64,000 nt of DNA from an uncultured Eubacteriales bacterium (GCA_934477125.1 CAKSOL010000009.1:62001-126000), one strand, 5' to 3'; positions 41,783-51,496 are shown, counted from the stretch's first letter. Numbers and translations: made by a program. Notes: a model not told the origin generated them from the letters alone.

Positions 41783-44425
41783 ATGAGTCACAAGTATGTC
41801 TACCTGTTCAGCGAGGGCAACGCTTCAATGCGCGAGCTTCTCGGAGGCAAGGGCGCAAACCTTGCAGAGATGACCGGTATCGGTCTTCCCGTTCCGCAGG
41901 GCTTCACTATTTCTACCGAGGCTTGCACGCAGTATTATGAGGACGGACGCCAGATCAACCCTGATATTCAGGCCCAGATCATGGAATACATCGAGAAAAT
42001 GGAAAATATCACCGGCAAAAAGTTCGGCGATAAGGAAAATCCGCTGCTTGTTTCGGTCCGTTCTGGCGCCCGCGCTTCAATGCCGGGTATGATGGACACC
42101 ATTCTTAACCTCGGTCTTAACGACGAGGTTGTCGAGGTTATAGCCGAGAAATCCAACAATCCGCGTTGGGCATGGGACTGCTACCGTCGTTTCATTCAGA
42201 TGTTCTCCGACGTTGTTATGGAGGTCGGCAAAAAGTACTTTGAAAAGCTTATAGACGAAATGAAGGAAAAGAAGGGCGTCACCTATGACGTTGAGCTTAC
42301 TGCTGACGACCTTAAAAATCTCGCAACTCAGTTCAAGGCTGAATACAAGAATCAGCTCGGAAAGGATTTCCCGTCCGATCCTAAGGAACAGCTCTTTGAG
42401 GCTATAAAGGCTGTTTTCCGTTCTTGGGACAACCCCCGCGCAAATATCTATCGTATGGATCATGATATCCCCTATTCCTGGGGTACTGCCGTCAACGTTC
42501 AGATGATGGCGTTCGGAAACATGGGCGACGATTGCGGAACCGGCGTTGCCTTCACCCGCAACCCTGCCACCGGCGAAAAGGGTCTTATGGGCGAATTTCT
42601 CACCAATGCTCAGGGCGAGGACGTTGTTGCCGGCGTTCGTACTCCGATGCCGATAGCCGAAATGAAGGACAAGTTCCCGGCTGCTTTCGACGAGTTCCAG
42701 AAGGTTTGCAAAACTCTTGAGGATCATTACCGCGATATGCAGGATATGGAGTTCACCATTGAGCACGGCAAGCTCTTTATGCTCCAGACCCGTAACGGCA
42801 AGCGCACCGCTGCTGCCGCTATCAAGATTGCCTGCGATCTTATCGACGAGGGTATGATAAGCGAGCAGGAAGCTCTTATGCAGATAGACGCAAAGAGCCT
42901 TGATATGCTCCTCCACCCGACATTCGACACCAAGGCGCTCAAAGAAGCCGATAAGAACGATGTTATCGGCAAGGGCATTGCCGCTTCCCCCGGAGCTGCT
43001 GCCGGTAAGATAGTATTCACCGCCGAAGAGGCTGCCGAGCTCGGCAAGAAGGGCGAAAAGGTTGTTCTCGTCCGTCTCGAAACCTCTCCTGAGGATATCG
43101 AGGGTATGAAGTATGCCCAGGGTATTCTTACCGTTCGCGGCGGTCAGACCTCTCACGCTGCCGTTGTTGCCCGCGGAATGGGAACCTGCTGCGTTTCCGG
43201 CTGCGGCGACATTAAGATGGATGAGGAGAACAAGCAGTTCACCCTTTCCGGCAAGGTATACAAGGAGGGTGACGGAATCTCCCTCGACGGTTCAACCGGT
43301 AACATCTACGGCTGCATTATCCCGACCGTTCCGGCAGACCCGAACAGCGGTTACTTCGGCAGAATAATGAAGCTCGCCGACAAGTATAAGAAGCTCGGTG
43401 TTCGCACCAATGCCGACACTCCGGCTGACGCTAAGCGCGCAGCTGAGCTTGGCGCTCAGGGTATCGGTCTCTGCCGTACAGAGCATATGTTCTTTGATCC
43501 GGACCGTATCGGCGCTTTCCGCGAGATGATCTGCTCCGAGACCAAAGAGGAGCGCGTTGCCGCTCTTGCTAAAATCGAGCCTATGCAGCAGGCTGACTTT
43601 GAGGGCTTGTTTGAGGCTCTCGGCGGTTACCCGGTAACCATCCGTTTCCTCGATCCCCCGCTCCATGAGTTTGTTCCTACCGACGAGGCTGACATTGAGG
43701 CTCTTGCAAAGACTCAGGGCAAGACTGTTGAGTATATCAAGCAGGTTATCAACGACCTCCACGAGTTCAACCCGATGATGGGTCACCGCGGCTGCCGTTT
43801 GGCTGTTACCTATCCGGAAATTGCCGAAATGCAGACAAAGGCTGTTATTAAGGCTGCTATCGCAGTTAAGGGCAGACATGCTGACTGGAACATTGTTCCG
43901 GAAATTATGATTCCGCTCGTAGGCGAGATTAAAGAGCTTAAGTTCGTTAAGGACATCGTTGTTAAGACCGCTGACGCTGAAATAGCGGCTGCCGGCGCAG
44001 ATCTCAAGTATGAGGTCGGAACAATGATTGAAATTCCGCGCGCTGCTCTTACCGCCGATGCCATAGCAACCGAGGCTGAGTTCTTCTGCTTTGGCACCAA
44101 CGACCTTACCCAGATGACATTCGGCTTCAGCCGTGACGATGCAGGTAAGTTCCTCCCGGCATACTATGCCAACAAGATTTTTGAATCCGATCCGTTTGCC
44201 CGTCTTGATACAACCGGCGTCGGCAAGCTGATGGATATGGCTGTTACCCTCGGCAAGAAGGTACGTCCCGAAATGCACTGCGGCATCTGCGGCGAGCACG
44301 GCGGCGATCCCTCCTCTATCGAGTTCTGCCACAGCATAGGTCTTGACTATGTATCCTGCTCACCGTTCCGCGTTCCGATTGCCCGCCTTGCAGCAGCACA
44401 GGCAGCTATCAAGGATCAGAAATAA
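41783..44425 (+). CDS. ppdK: Pyruvate, phosphate dikinase
   Basis: 880 residues. Interconverts pyruvate + ATP + Pi and PEP + AMP + PPi, an energy-saving glycolytic step in anaerobes. Domains: ATP-grasp (ELLGGKGANLAEMTG at the start), the swivelling phospho-His domain (GGQTSHAAVVARGMG, about 455) and the TIM barrel with the catalytic Cys (HCGICGEHGGDP, about 835). The start is the ATG at 41783, 12 bases after TAGGAGG; a TTG at 41771 is less likely. Codons are strongly biased to C- and G-ending forms (CTC, AAG, CGT) compared with neighbours, which suggests high expression. Confidence 0.97.
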   Translation: MSHKYVYLFSEGNASMRELLGGKGANLAEMTGIGLPVPQGFTISTEACTQYYEDGRQINPDIQAQIMEYIEKMENITGKKFGDKENPLLVSVRSGARASMPGMMDTILNLGLNDEVVEVIAEKSNNPRWAWDCYRRFIQMFSDVVMEVGKKYFEKLIDEMKEKKGVTYDVELTADDLKNLATQFKAEYKNQLGKDFPSDPKEQLFEAIKAVFRSWDNPRANIYRMDHDIPYSWGTAVNVQMMAFGNMGDDCGTGVAFTRNPATGEKGLMGEFLTNAQGEDVVAGVRTPMPIAEMKDKFPAAFDEFQKVCKTLEDHYRDMQDMEFTIEHGKLFMLQTRNGKRTAAAAIKIACDLIDEGMISEQEALMQIDAKSLDMLLHPTFDTKALKEADKNDVIGKGIAASPGAAAGKIVFTAEEAAELGKKGEKVVLVRLETSPEDIEGMKYAQGILTVRGGQTSHAAVVARGMGTCCVSGCGDIKMDEENKQFTLSGKVYKEGDGISLDGSTGNIYGCIIPTVPADPNSGYFGRIMKLADKYKKLGVRTNADTPADAKRAAELGAQGIGLCRTEHMFFDPDRIGAFREMICSETKEERVAALAKIEPMQQADFEGLFEALGGYPVTIRFLDPPLHEFVPTDEADIEALAKTQGKTVEYIKQVINDLHEFNPMMGHRGCRLAVTYPEIAEMQTKAVIKAAIAVKGRHADWNIVPEIMIPLVGEIKELKFVKDIVVKTADAEIAAAGADLKYEVGTMIEIPRAALTADAIATEAEFFCFGTNDLTQMTFGFSRDDAGKFLPAYYANKIFESDPFARLDTTGVGKLMDMAVTLGKKVRPEMHCGICGEHGGDPSSIEFCHSIGLDYVSCSPFRVPIARLAAAQAAIKDQK

Positions 44426-44444
44426 TAACATCGGTTTCTGAAAC

Positions 44445-44480
44445 AAACCCCTCTGTCCTAAACGGGCAGAGGGGTTTTGC
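44445..44480 (+). terminator. Rho-independent terminator after ppdK
   Basis: AAACCCCTCTG (44445-44455) pairs with CAGAGGGGTTT (44467-44477), followed by T residues. Confidence 0.85.
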
Positions 44481-44537
44481 ACGTTGTAAAAATAAAGAAA
44501 ATATGGTACAATACTTCAAAAGGCTTTATTAAGTTAA

Positions 44538-44565
44538 TATTGCGAAATTCATTTATTCCGCAATA
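44538..44565. repeat. Inverted repeat upstream of the 170-residue membrane protein
   Basis: TATTGCG (44538-44544) recurs as CGCAATA (44559-44565). It is a possible operator or hairpin about 55 bases before the start codon. Confidence 0.3.
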
Positions 44566-44618
44566 AAGGCAGCGCATAAAGGATTTCGCACGAAATAAGC
44601 AGGAAAGAATGTGTTTAT

Positions 44619-45131
44619 ATGTTAAAAAGCAGTAACATAAAGCTTATTTTGTTTCCGATATTGGTTGCTGCCATGCTGGCTGTTATTTTGTTTATTATTT
44701 TTGCAAATGGACAACCAAAGGTTCCCGCAGCGGCAGAACAGGTTTTCAGCGCTTTAGAAAGCAACGGCTTTATCGGCGCCGATATAACGGGCGATTACCG
44801 GGAAAAGTGGAATATCGGGAGCAAGCTTAAAAGCGCTGTTGCCTGTGAGGATAACGACATACGGTTCGATTTTTTTATTTTTGACAGCGATAAAAAAGCA
44901 GAGGCTTTCAGAAAGCAATATCAGAGCTACATTATGAATAACCGATATTCAACTCCCAATGTCAAGGTTTCTGAGGGTTCGGCAAATTATATGCTATACA
45001 CGATAAAAGCAAATGGGCTGTATACTATAAATATGCGCGTTGCCGATACGCTTGTATTTGCCTATTGCAATGAAGAAAACGCGGAAAAGTTAAATGCCGT
45101 TATGCGCGATATCGGTTACTTTGACAATTAA
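44619..45131 (+). CDS. Membrane-anchored protein of unknown function
   Basis: 170 residues: a short basic N terminus, one membrane helix (about 9-29, LILFPILVAAMLAVILFIIF), then an extracytoplasmic domain of about 135 residues with alternating strands and helices (FDFFIFDSDKKAEAF, NYMLYTIKANGLYTINMRVA). It has no lipobox Cys, so the helix is the anchor. AGGAAAG precedes the ATG. I do not recognise a family. It stands alone, between the ppdK terminator and the tsaE promoter. Confidence 0.7.
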   Translation: MLKSSNIKLILFPILVAAMLAVILFIIFANGQPKVPAAAEQVFSALESNGFIGADITGDYREKWNIGSKLKSAVACEDNDIRFDFFIFDSDKKAEAFRKQYQSYIMNNRYSTPNVKVSEGSANYMLYTIKANGLYTINMRVADTLVFAYCNEENAEKLNAVMRDIGYFDN

Positions 45132-45169
45132 AGCTTTCAAAATAAGCTCAAGCTGAAGCAATAAAGTAT

Positions 45170-45199
45170 TTGACAGTAATATACTGTACGTGCTATAAT
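45170..45199 (+). promoter_or_regulatory. Sigma-A promoter of the tsaE-tsaB-rpiB-upp operon
   Basis: TTGACA (45170-45175) and TATAAT (45194-45199), 18-base spacer, 35 bases before the tsaE start. Confidence 0.75.
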
Positions 45200-45234
45200 A
45201 TTTTGATAGAGACATAATGCCGGAGGATGTTGTT

Positions 45235-45681
45235 ATGCGAGAGGTTTATGAGTCGCGCTCAGAAGGTGATACCGAGAGGATAGCCGCCGGGCTTTCCGAA
45301 AAGCTGAGCGGCGGCGAAATAATTGCGTTTAACGGCGGTCTCGGAATGGGAAAAACCGCATTTGTGCGCGGTCTTGCAAGAGCTCTCGGCTTTAAAGGAG
45401 AGGTCTCCTCCCCTACATTTGCGCTTATGAACGAATACATAGGCGGCAGGCTTGCCGTTTATCATTTCGATATGTACCGCATAGAAACCTGGGATGACCT
45501 TTATTCCTCAGGATATTTTGAATACTCCGAAATGGGCGGTGTTTTAGCCGCAGAATGGAGCGAAAATATCGAGTCGGCTCTGCCGGATGACGCAATACGC
45601 GTAACCTTTGAAAGAAAGGGCGAAAACGAGCGCGTTATAACGATTGAACGGAGGGAAGCAGATGAAAATACTCGGAATTGA
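45235..45681 (+). CDS. tsaE: tRNA threonylcarbamoyladenosine biosynthesis ATPase TsaE
   Basis: 148 residues from the ATG at 45235. TsaE is the ATPase that cycles the TsaB-TsaD complex making t6A37 in ANN-decoding tRNAs. Walker A GGLGMGKTAFVRGLA (about 33), SSPTFALMNEY (about 60), HFDMYR and LAAEWSEN are typical. GGAGG at 45222-45226 lies 8 bases before this ATG, whereas the ATG at 45217 lacks a ribosome site. It overlaps tsaB by 20 bases. Confidence 0.94.
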   Translation: MREVYESRSEGDTERIAAGLSEKLSGGEIIAFNGGLGMGKTAFVRGLARALGFKGEVSSPTFALMNEYIGGRLAVYHFDMYRIETWDDLYSSGYFEYSEMGGVLAAEWSENIESALPDDAIRVTFERKGENERVITIERREADENTRN

Positions 45682-46378
45682 ATGCTCAGCCGGACCGGTT
45701 TCCGCTGCTGTATGCGAAAACGGTGAAATTCTTTCCTGCGTTTATGCCAACATACATTTAACTCATTCGCAAACCCTGCTTCCTATGATTACGCAGGCTC
45801 TTGATGACTCCAAAACCGCTCTGAGGGACATCGGCTGTATAGCGGCGGCGGCGGGTCCGGGTTCGTTTACGGGTATACGCATAGGAATAAGCGCCGTTAA
45901 GGGACTGGCGATGCCTATGGAAATCCCCTGTGCCGCAGTTTCAACGCTCCGGGCTATGGCGGAACCGTTCCGCGGAAACAGCTGCATAGTCTGCGCCGTT
46001 ATGGACGCGCGCTGCAATCAGGTATACAACGCAATGTTTGAGGTGCGCGGAAATGAAATTATCCGGCTTTGCGAGGACAGAGCGCTTATGTGCGATATTC
46101 TTGCGAAGGAAGTTGAGCAGTACGCTGAAAACGGCAGCCGCCCGGTTGTTATAACCGGGGACGGAGCATCGCTTTTTACCGCGTTTACAGCCGGTATTAA
46201 AAATGTTTATCCGGCAGCTCCGCAGGTACGCTTTCAGAGCGCTGCCGGAGTTTGTCTCGCTGCGGAGGGTATTGTGAACGACGGGAAAACCGTTACCCCG
46301 GACGAGCTTTTACCTGTTTATCTGCGTTTGCCCCAGGCAGAACGCGAATTAAAAAGAAAACAAGCAGAAAGGACTTAA
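45662..46378 (+). CDS. tsaB: tRNA threonylcarbamoyladenosine biosynthesis protein TsaB
   Basis: 238 residues of the ASKHA fold. TsaB is the inactive partner that stabilises TsaD for t6A synthesis. MKILGIECSAGPVSAAV, the region HSQTLLPMITQ (about 38) and GPGSFTGIRIGISAVKGLA (about 70) are diagnostic. The ATG at 45662 follows GGAGGG and overlaps tsaE, as is common. tsaD is not in the window. Confidence 0.94.
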   Translation: MKILGIECSAGPVSAAVCENGEILSCVYANIHLTHSQTLLPMITQALDDSKTALRDIGCIAAAAGPGSFTGIRIGISAVKGLAMPMEIPCAAVSTLRAMAEPFRGNSCIVCAVMDARCNQVYNAMFEVRGNEIIRLCEDRALMCDILAKEVEQYAENGSRPVVITGDGASLFTAFTAGIKNVYPAAPQVRFQSAAGVCLAAEGIVNDGKTVTPDELLPVYLRLPQAERELKRKQAERT

Positions 46379-46381
46379 TTT

Positions 46382-46828
46382 ATGAAAATAGCAGTCGGAT
46401 GTGACCACGGCGGTCTTGAACACAAAAACGCCATTGCCGCTCATTTAAAGGAGCGCGGCTTTGAGGTGACCGATTTCGGAGTAAACAGCACCGCGTCTGT
46501 CGATTACCCGGATATTGCCCTGCCCCTTGCCAAGGCGGTTGCGGCCGGAGAGTTCGAGCGGGGAATCCTTGTTTGCGGAACCGGAATAGGAATGTCCCTT
46601 GCGGCGAATAAGGTTAAGGGCATCAGAGCCGCCGCATGCAGCGAGCATTTTTCCGCCAAATATACAAGACTGCACAACAATTCAAATATCCTATGCTTAG
46701 GCGGACGCGTTATAGGCATAGGGACTGCGCTTGAGCTCGTCGATTTATTTATCGACACAGAGTTTGAGGGCGGCAGACATCAGAGCCGCATAGATAAAAT
46801 ATCGGCGATTGAAAACGGTAACCTTTAA
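46382..46828 (+). CDS. rpiB: Ribose-5-phosphate isomerase B
   Basis: 148 residues. Interconverts ribulose-5-P and ribose-5-P in the pentose phosphate pathway; some homologues isomerise allose- or galactose-6-P. MKIAVGCDHGGLEHK, DYPDIALPLAKAV, the catalytic Cys in GILVCGTGIGMSLAANK (about 66) and HNNSNILCLGGRVIG (about 98) are all present. It lies 3 bases after tsaB and 26 before upp. Supply of ribose phosphate for upp gives a plausible shared theme. Confidence 0.95.
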   Translation: MKIAVGCDHGGLEHKNAIAAHLKERGFEVTDFGVNSTASVDYPDIALPLAKAVAAGEFERGILVCGTGIGMSLAANKVKGIRAAACSEHFSAKYTRLHNNSNILCLGGRVIGIGTALELVDLFIDTEFEGGRHQSRIDKISAIENGNL

Positions 46829-46854
46829 ATTTTAATATATCGGAGGATGTAACA

Positions 46855-47487
46855 ATGGAAAAGAATGTATTTGTAATGGATCACCCGCTCATACAGCACA
46901 AGCTGTCTATTCTGCGCGACGAAAAAACCGGAACCAAACAGTTCCGCGAGCTTGTCAGCGAGATTGCTATGCTTATGTGCTATGAGTCAACCCGCGATTT
47001 GCCGCTTAAAGATGTTGAAACAAAAACTCCTATGATGACCGCAAAAACCCGCGTGCTTGCGGGACGCAAGATGGCATTTGTACCCATTCTCCGTGCGGGA
47101 CTTGGTATGGTTGACGGTGTTCTGAGCCTTATTCCGTCAGCGCGTGTGGGGCACATCGGTATGTACCGCGACCCTGAAACTCACAAGCCGGTTGATTATT
47201 ACTGCAAGCTGCCGTCCGACCTTAATGAGCGCGATGTTTTCGTTCTCGACCCCATGCTTGCAACCGGCGGCAGCGCGATTGACGCTGTTACAAAAATAAA
47301 GGAATTTTCTCCCAAGCGCATTAAATTTATGTGTATAATCGCAGCTCCCGAAGGACTTGAGGCTTTCACAAAGGCTCATCCCGATGTTCCGGTTTACTGT
47401 GCCGGTCTTGACGATTGTCTTAACGACCACGCTTACATTCTCCCCGGTCTCGGAGACGCCGGCGACCGCATTTTCGGAACAAAATAA
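46855..47487 (+). CDS. upp: Uracil phosphoribosyltransferase
   Basis: 210 residues. Salvages uracil with PRPP to UMP. HPLIQHKLSILRDEKTGTK, FVPILRAGLGMVDGVL (about 78), HIGMYRDPETHKPVDYY and the PRPP loop LDPMLATGGSAIDAV (about 130) are the family hallmarks. CGGAGG precedes the ATG. It is the last gene of its operon, followed by a strong terminator. Confidence 0.97.
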   Translation: MEKNVFVMDHPLIQHKLSILRDEKTGTKQFRELVSEIAMLMCYESTRDLPLKDVETKTPMMTAKTRVLAGRKMAFVPILRAGLGMVDGVLSLIPSARVGHIGMYRDPETHKPVDYYCKLPSDLNERDVFVLDPMLATGGSAIDAVTKIKEFSPKRIKFMCIIAAPEGLEAFTKAHPDVPVYCAGLDDCLNDHAYILPGLGDAGDRIFGTK

Positions 47488-47511
47488 TCCTCTGTATATA
47501 ATTTAATAAAC

Positions 47512-47552
47512 AGCGGCTGCTGTCAGTAGAAAGCTTACTGACAGCAGCCGCT
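47512..47552. terminator. Bidirectional terminator between upp and brnQ
   Basis: AGCGGCTGCTGTCAGTA (47512-47528) and its exact reverse complement at 47536-47552 form a 17-bp stem with a T-rich tail. Confidence 0.88.
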
Positions 47553-47557
47553 TTATT

Positions 47558-48925
47558 TCAGACTGATTTTTTTCTCTTTGTTATCAGCATTGCGGCAAGT
47601 CCCGCCGCGAGACCCAAGGCAGCCGGAAGAACCCAGCCTAAACCGTAGCCCGAAAGCGGAAGTATACCCTTTACAAATTCAAGCACTCCGCCCAGATGCA
47701 GAGAAGAAATTAACGATTTCGGCAGCGCGCCGATAAAATCGAAAACTGCGGAAATAAGAGTAAATCCGGTAACGAAAACATAAACATATCGGTTATGACC
47801 GAATAAATTACCGAACAGCCCTAACAGAATAAGCGTTATCGCCGGCGGATAAAGGAACATAAGCACCGGAACGGAGCAAGCCATTATTGAATTAAGTCCG
47901 AGGTTGGCAATTAAAAACGACGCCCCGCTGAATATTACCGCCCAAGCCTTATAAGGCAGCGCCTTAGGGAACAGCTGACAGAAGGTTTCGGAACAGCTTG
48001 TAACCAATCCAACCGCAGTTTTAAGGCAGGCAAAGGTGAACATAACAGCGAGTATAACCGCACCGGCGCTGCCGAAGTAATGCTTTGCGACCCGTGCAAA
48101 AACCTGACCGCCGTTCTGACAATCCGCCGCAATGCTTCCGCTCTGCGCTCCGACGAGGGTTACGGCTATGTATATTACCGCCATAATAGCGCAGCTGAAA
48201 ATTCCCGAACGGACAGTATTTTTAGCAACGCTGCCGGGCGACGTTATACCGAGTCCCCTGATAACATTAACAACAACTATTCCGAAGGCAAGGCTTGCAA
48301 GCGCGTCCATAGTGTTATATCCCTCAAGAAATCCCGCTATAAACGGTTTAGAAACATAATCGCCGCTCGGCGCTGCATTTGCCGCAGAACCCGCCGGATT
48401 TATAACCGCCGCGATAACAAGAGCCGCCAGAAAGACGAGAAACAGCGGATTAAGTATTTTTCCGACCCAGGTTAATATTTTACCGGGAAACAGAGAAAAA
48501 GCCAATACAGCGGCAAAGAAAGCCAACGAGAACAAAGCCAAGAACACCGGCTGCTCTGCATTTTTTCCAAACAGCGGCTCAACGCCGACGGTATACGGAA
48601 CGGTCGCGCAGCGCGGTATTGCAAGTCCGGGACCTATTGCAAGGTATAAAGCGCAGGTAAAGAACACGCTGTAGCCCTTACCGACCTTGCCTGAAAGCTC
48701 AATAAGACCGTCGCTGCGGCTTATTCCTATTGCCGCGACTCCGAGCAGCGGAAGTCCGACGCCGGTTATAATAAGACCTATTATCGCCTGCCATACATTT
48801 TTCCCGGCAAGCTGACCCATATATATCGGGAATATGAGGTTTCCTGCCCCGAAGAACAGACCGAACAGCATACTTGCTATATAAACAAGCTCTTTCTTTG
48901 TTAATTTTTCTTTCAATATTTTCAA
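47558..48925 (-). CDS. brnQ: Branched-chain amino acid carrier (BrnQ, LIVCS family)
   Basis: 455 residues with about 12 membrane helices. It imports Leu, Ile and Val with Na+ or H+. The N-terminal FGLFFGAGNLIFPIYMGQLA, the segment GYNTMDALASLAFGIVVVN (about 205) and the C-terminal helix before KRKK are typical. It is a single gene reading toward the upp terminator. Amino acid uptake fits a peptide- or amino-acid-fermenting lifestyle together with iorAB. Confidence 0.94.
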   Translation of the reverse strand: MKILKEKLTKKELVYIASMLFGLFFGAGNLIFPIYMGQLAGKNVWQAIIGLIITGVGLPLLGVAAIGISRSDGLIELSGKVGKGYSVFFTCALYLAIGPGLAIPRCATVPYTVGVEPLFGKNAEQPVFLALFSLAFFAAVLAFSLFPGKILTWVGKILNPLFLVFLAALVIAAVINPAGSAANAAPSGDYVSKPFIAGFLEGYNTMDALASLAFGIVVVNVIRGLGITSPGSVAKNTVRSGIFSCAIMAVIYIAVTLVGAQSGSIAADCQNGGQVFARVAKHYFGSAGAVILAVMFTFACLKTAVGLVTSCSETFCQLFPKALPYKAWAVIFSGASFLIANLGLNSIMACSVPVLMFLYPPAITLILLGLFGNLFGHNRYVYVFVTGFTLISAVFDFIGALPKSLISSLHLGGVLEFVKGILPLSGYGLGWVLPAALGLAAGLAAMLITKRKKSV

Positions 48926-49055
48926 CTCCGACTATACTATATAATATTTATAATAATATATTTCATACGATTTGTCAAACAAATTTTACCTTTTTTTACT
49001 TATTTTGAATAATTTCAGCTTTTTAACGTAAATATAAAACAAAGGAGCTGTTAAG

Positions 49056-49553
49056 ATGAAAAAGCTGAGCTTTTGGATAGCCTTTGCGGTTATCGGAACT
49101 GTCGGAACTTTATTGCATTTCTGTTTTGACTGGAGCGGGGAAAATCCGGTTGTAGGCGTTTTTTCCGCAATAAACGAAAGTACCTGGGAGCATCTCAAGC
49201 TCCTGTTTTTCCCTGCCGCACTTTATATTGCCGTTGAAAATCTTCTGCGAGGCAGGCTGCTTTCAGGCGCGCCCGCAGCAGCGGCAGGAATTTTTTCCGG
49301 TATGGCGTCGATTGTTATAATCTTTTATACCTATTCCGGCGTTCTTGGCAAAAACGTTAATTGGATTGATATTCTTATTTTCTTTATCGGCGTATTCGTA
49401 ACGCTTATGATAAACGATATATTCTCGCGCAATAAAAAAACGAGCCGCACAGCCGAAATAATTTCAGCGTTGCTGCTCGTTGCTACAACCGTTTTCTTCG
49501 GAATCTGGACGTTTTATCCGCCCTCGCTCGGAATTTTCATATCTCCGGTATAG
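49056..49553 (+). CDS. DUF6512-type membrane protein
   Basis: 165 residues with about five hydrophobic segments. Family marks are a first helix ending HFCFDWSG and the motif NESTWEHLKLLFFPA (about residues 40-54), which I associate with DUF6512. The function is unknown. AAAGGAG precedes the ATG. It is divergent from brnQ and converges on the glycosyltransferase genes with a 14-base gap. Confidence 0.78.
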   Translation: MKKLSFWIAFAVIGTVGTLLHFCFDWSGENPVVGVFSAINESTWEHLKLLFFPAALYIAVENLLRGRLLSGAPAAAAGIFSGMASIVIIFYTYSGVLGKNVNWIDILIFFIGVFVTLMINDIFSRNKKTSRTAEIISALLLVATTVFFGIWTFYPPSLGIFISPV

Positions 49554-49567
49554 CTTTGTCTATGGCA

Positions 49568-50500
49568 CTATTTAAAAATATACGCCAAATCTCCGAACCA
49601 AACCCTGAGTCCGTTCCCGGCGTAATAACGGCGGTATTGCCGGATATTAAAGCCGAGAGCAAGCCATAAAAGCAAATTCCTGCCCTGCAATAATTTTATC
49701 CGGCGTTTTTCAAACGAAATAAACCCGGATATTTTTTTTGCGAGTGCGCCGTCTTTCACATACGGCAATACCGCCGTATGACCTGCTGCCGACTCCTCAA
49801 GACCTTTAATGCGTTTTTCCCTTTTCCTTATGGGATTCGCGGAAAATGATGCGTTTGCGCTGTGACACCGGTAGCTCATAAGCGGCAGATTTATTATCGC
49901 CGCGCCGCCGCCGAGAGCCGAAAGCATAGCAATCTGCCAGTCGTGTCCCAAAAGATTGCTTAGCTCTATCGGCTTTATCCGTTCCTTTACCGATTTCCTG
50001 AAGCAGGAGGCGCAGCCGCGGATATATGAATGTCCTATAAGACTTTCCGCTGTTACGGTTTCCAGCGAACCGCTGAAATCCGCCTTATAATGCGGAACGG
50101 AAAGAGTGTCGGAGGTATTCCCCTCGCCGTCCGCCAGGCGGTATCGGCAGGAAAGCATTTCAAGCTCCGGATGTTCGCTCAGAATATCCGACATAACCTC
50201 AAGCTTGTTTTTATCCCAGATATCGTCCTGGTCGCAGAGGAAAATAATATCTCCGTGAGTTTTTTCAACAGCGCCGTAAAAATTGCGGCAATAGCCCATA
50301 TTCTCACCGTTTATTTCAACGCTCCAGCCCGAAAGGCCGTTCCTTTCTATAAAGCTGCGGCAGATTTCAGCCGTTCGGTCGGATGAACAGTCGTCACATA
50401 TCATAACCTCGTCCGGCGGAACGGTCTGCAAGCGCAGGCTTTCAAGCTGCTGTTCAATATATTTTTCTCCGTTATATGCGGCAAGCGCTACCGAAATCAT
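49568..50500 (-). CDS. Glycosyltransferase family 2 (rhamnosyltransferase-like)
   Basis: 310 residues. GT-A fold with the nucleotide-binding start ISVALAAYNGEKYIEQQLES, the ICDDCSSDRTAEI motif (about 34) and the DxD-type FLCDQDDIWDKNKLE (about 88). This form resembles rhamnosyltransferases of surface polysaccharide clusters. The start overlaps the upstream GT2 gene by 4 bases. With rfbA, it points to a polysaccharide or teichuronic-like glycan. Confidence 0.87.
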   Translation of the reverse strand: MISVALAAYNGEKYIEQQLESLRLQTVPPDEVMICDDCSSDRTAEICRSFIERNGLSGWSVEINGENMGYCRNFYGAVEKTHGDIIFLCDQDDIWDKNKLEVMSDILSEHPELEMLSCRYRLADGEGNTSDTLSVPHYKADFSGSLETVTAESLIGHSYIRGCASCFRKSVKERIKPIELSNLLGHDWQIAMLSALGGGAAIINLPLMSYRCHSANASFSANPIRKREKRIKGLEESAAGHTAVLPYVKDGALAKKISGFISFEKRRIKLLQGRNLLLWLALGFNIRQYRRYYAGNGLRVWFGDLAYIFK

Positions 50501-51495
50501 TCTCTCACCCGTAAAAACAGCCTTTGCAGCTTAAATTTCAAAATATACGCAAGCTTGCAGAACCGATATATCCGGGCAGGATTGCAGCTCCCTGCGGCGC
50601 GAACCGTAAGACGGGCGGCTTTTCCGCTGCCCGCGGCATTTCCGGCAGCCGCACGAAAAGCCGGGTCAGCCGTTTCGGCTGTTATAACGCGCATTATATC
50701 GCTCTTTTTGCAGGATAAAAACATATCCATAACCGCAGAAAAAACCGATTTAATATAATAATAGTCGCAGTATGGTTCGATTCCTTCGGTTACTTCCTTT
50801 AAAAGCAGCGCGCGCTGCTTTATTGTTGCAAGCTTTTCGGGATTATAACGCCTTGTTATACTTCCCATATGCAGAACATAATGATAAAAGCATTTATCGC
50901 TCACGGCAATTTTCGGCTTTGCCCGGAGCAGCCTTAAATTAAAATCGGTATCCTCATATATTTCTCCCTCAGGGAACTGCATACCGTTTTTTTCGAGGAA
51001 ATCGCGGCGATAGAGCTTATTCCAAGCCGGGTCTATAAGATTTTTCCGCTTTAGCTGAGCCATAGCCGAATTTATCTCCGCGCCGCGGTAAATACCGGCT
51101 TCCGGCACAACATAAGACGCGCTTTTCCCGTTTTCCATTATATAGCCGCATAAAACCATATCCGCCTGCGTTTCCCTGATTTTTGAAAGGCAAAATTCGA
51201 GACACCCGGCGTCGATATAATCATCGCTGTCAACAAAGCAGATAAACTCTCCCGAAGCCCGCGACATACCATAGTTTCTCGCGGAGGCGAGACCGCCGTT
51301 CGGCTTTTCAAAATATTTTATTCTGCCGTCCTTTTCGGCGGCGGCGCGGCAGATATCACCGCTTTTATCGGGCGAACCGTCGTTTATAAGCAGCAGCTCA
51401 AAATCCGAAAAAGTCTGACCGAGGATAGAGGCGATACATCTTTCAATATCTTTCTCAACCTTATATACCGGGACAACAACGCTGATAACGCACAT
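50497..51495 (-). CDS. Glycosyltransferase family 2
   Basis: 332 residues. The N-terminal GT2 domain has VISVVVPVYKVEKDIERCI, LINDGSPDKSGDI (about 36) and FVDSDDYIDAG (about 89). The C-terminal 110 residues are basic and helical, without a clear membrane helix. It begins 1 base from rfbA and overlaps the next glycosyltransferase, so the three form one unit. Donor and acceptor are unknown. Confidence 0.88.
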   Translation of the reverse strand: MCVISVVVPVYKVEKDIERCIASILGQTFSDFELLLINDGSPDKSGDICRAAAEKDGRIKYFEKPNGGLASARNYGMSRASGEFICFVDSDDYIDAGCLEFCLSKIRETQADMVLCGYIMENGKSASYVVPEAGIYRGAEINSAMAQLKRKNLIDPAWNKLYRRDFLEKNGMQFPEGEIYEDTDFNLRLLRAKPKIAVSDKCFYHYVLHMGSITRRYNPEKLATIKQRALLLKEVTEGIEPYCDYYYIKSVFSAVMDMFLSCKKSDIMRVITAETADPAFRAAAGNAAGSGKAARLTVRAAGSCNPARIYRFCKLAYILKFKLQRLFLRVRE

Positions 51496-51496
51496 A

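Noticed and set aside
42077..43156. A 359-codon open frame antisense to ppdK
   Set aside because: ppdK has the conserved motifs. The antisense frame arises from its strong codon bias and has no ribosome site or family features.
43292..44332. A second long antisense frame (346 codons) in ppdK
   Set aside because: Same reason: a shadow of biased codons in the true gene.
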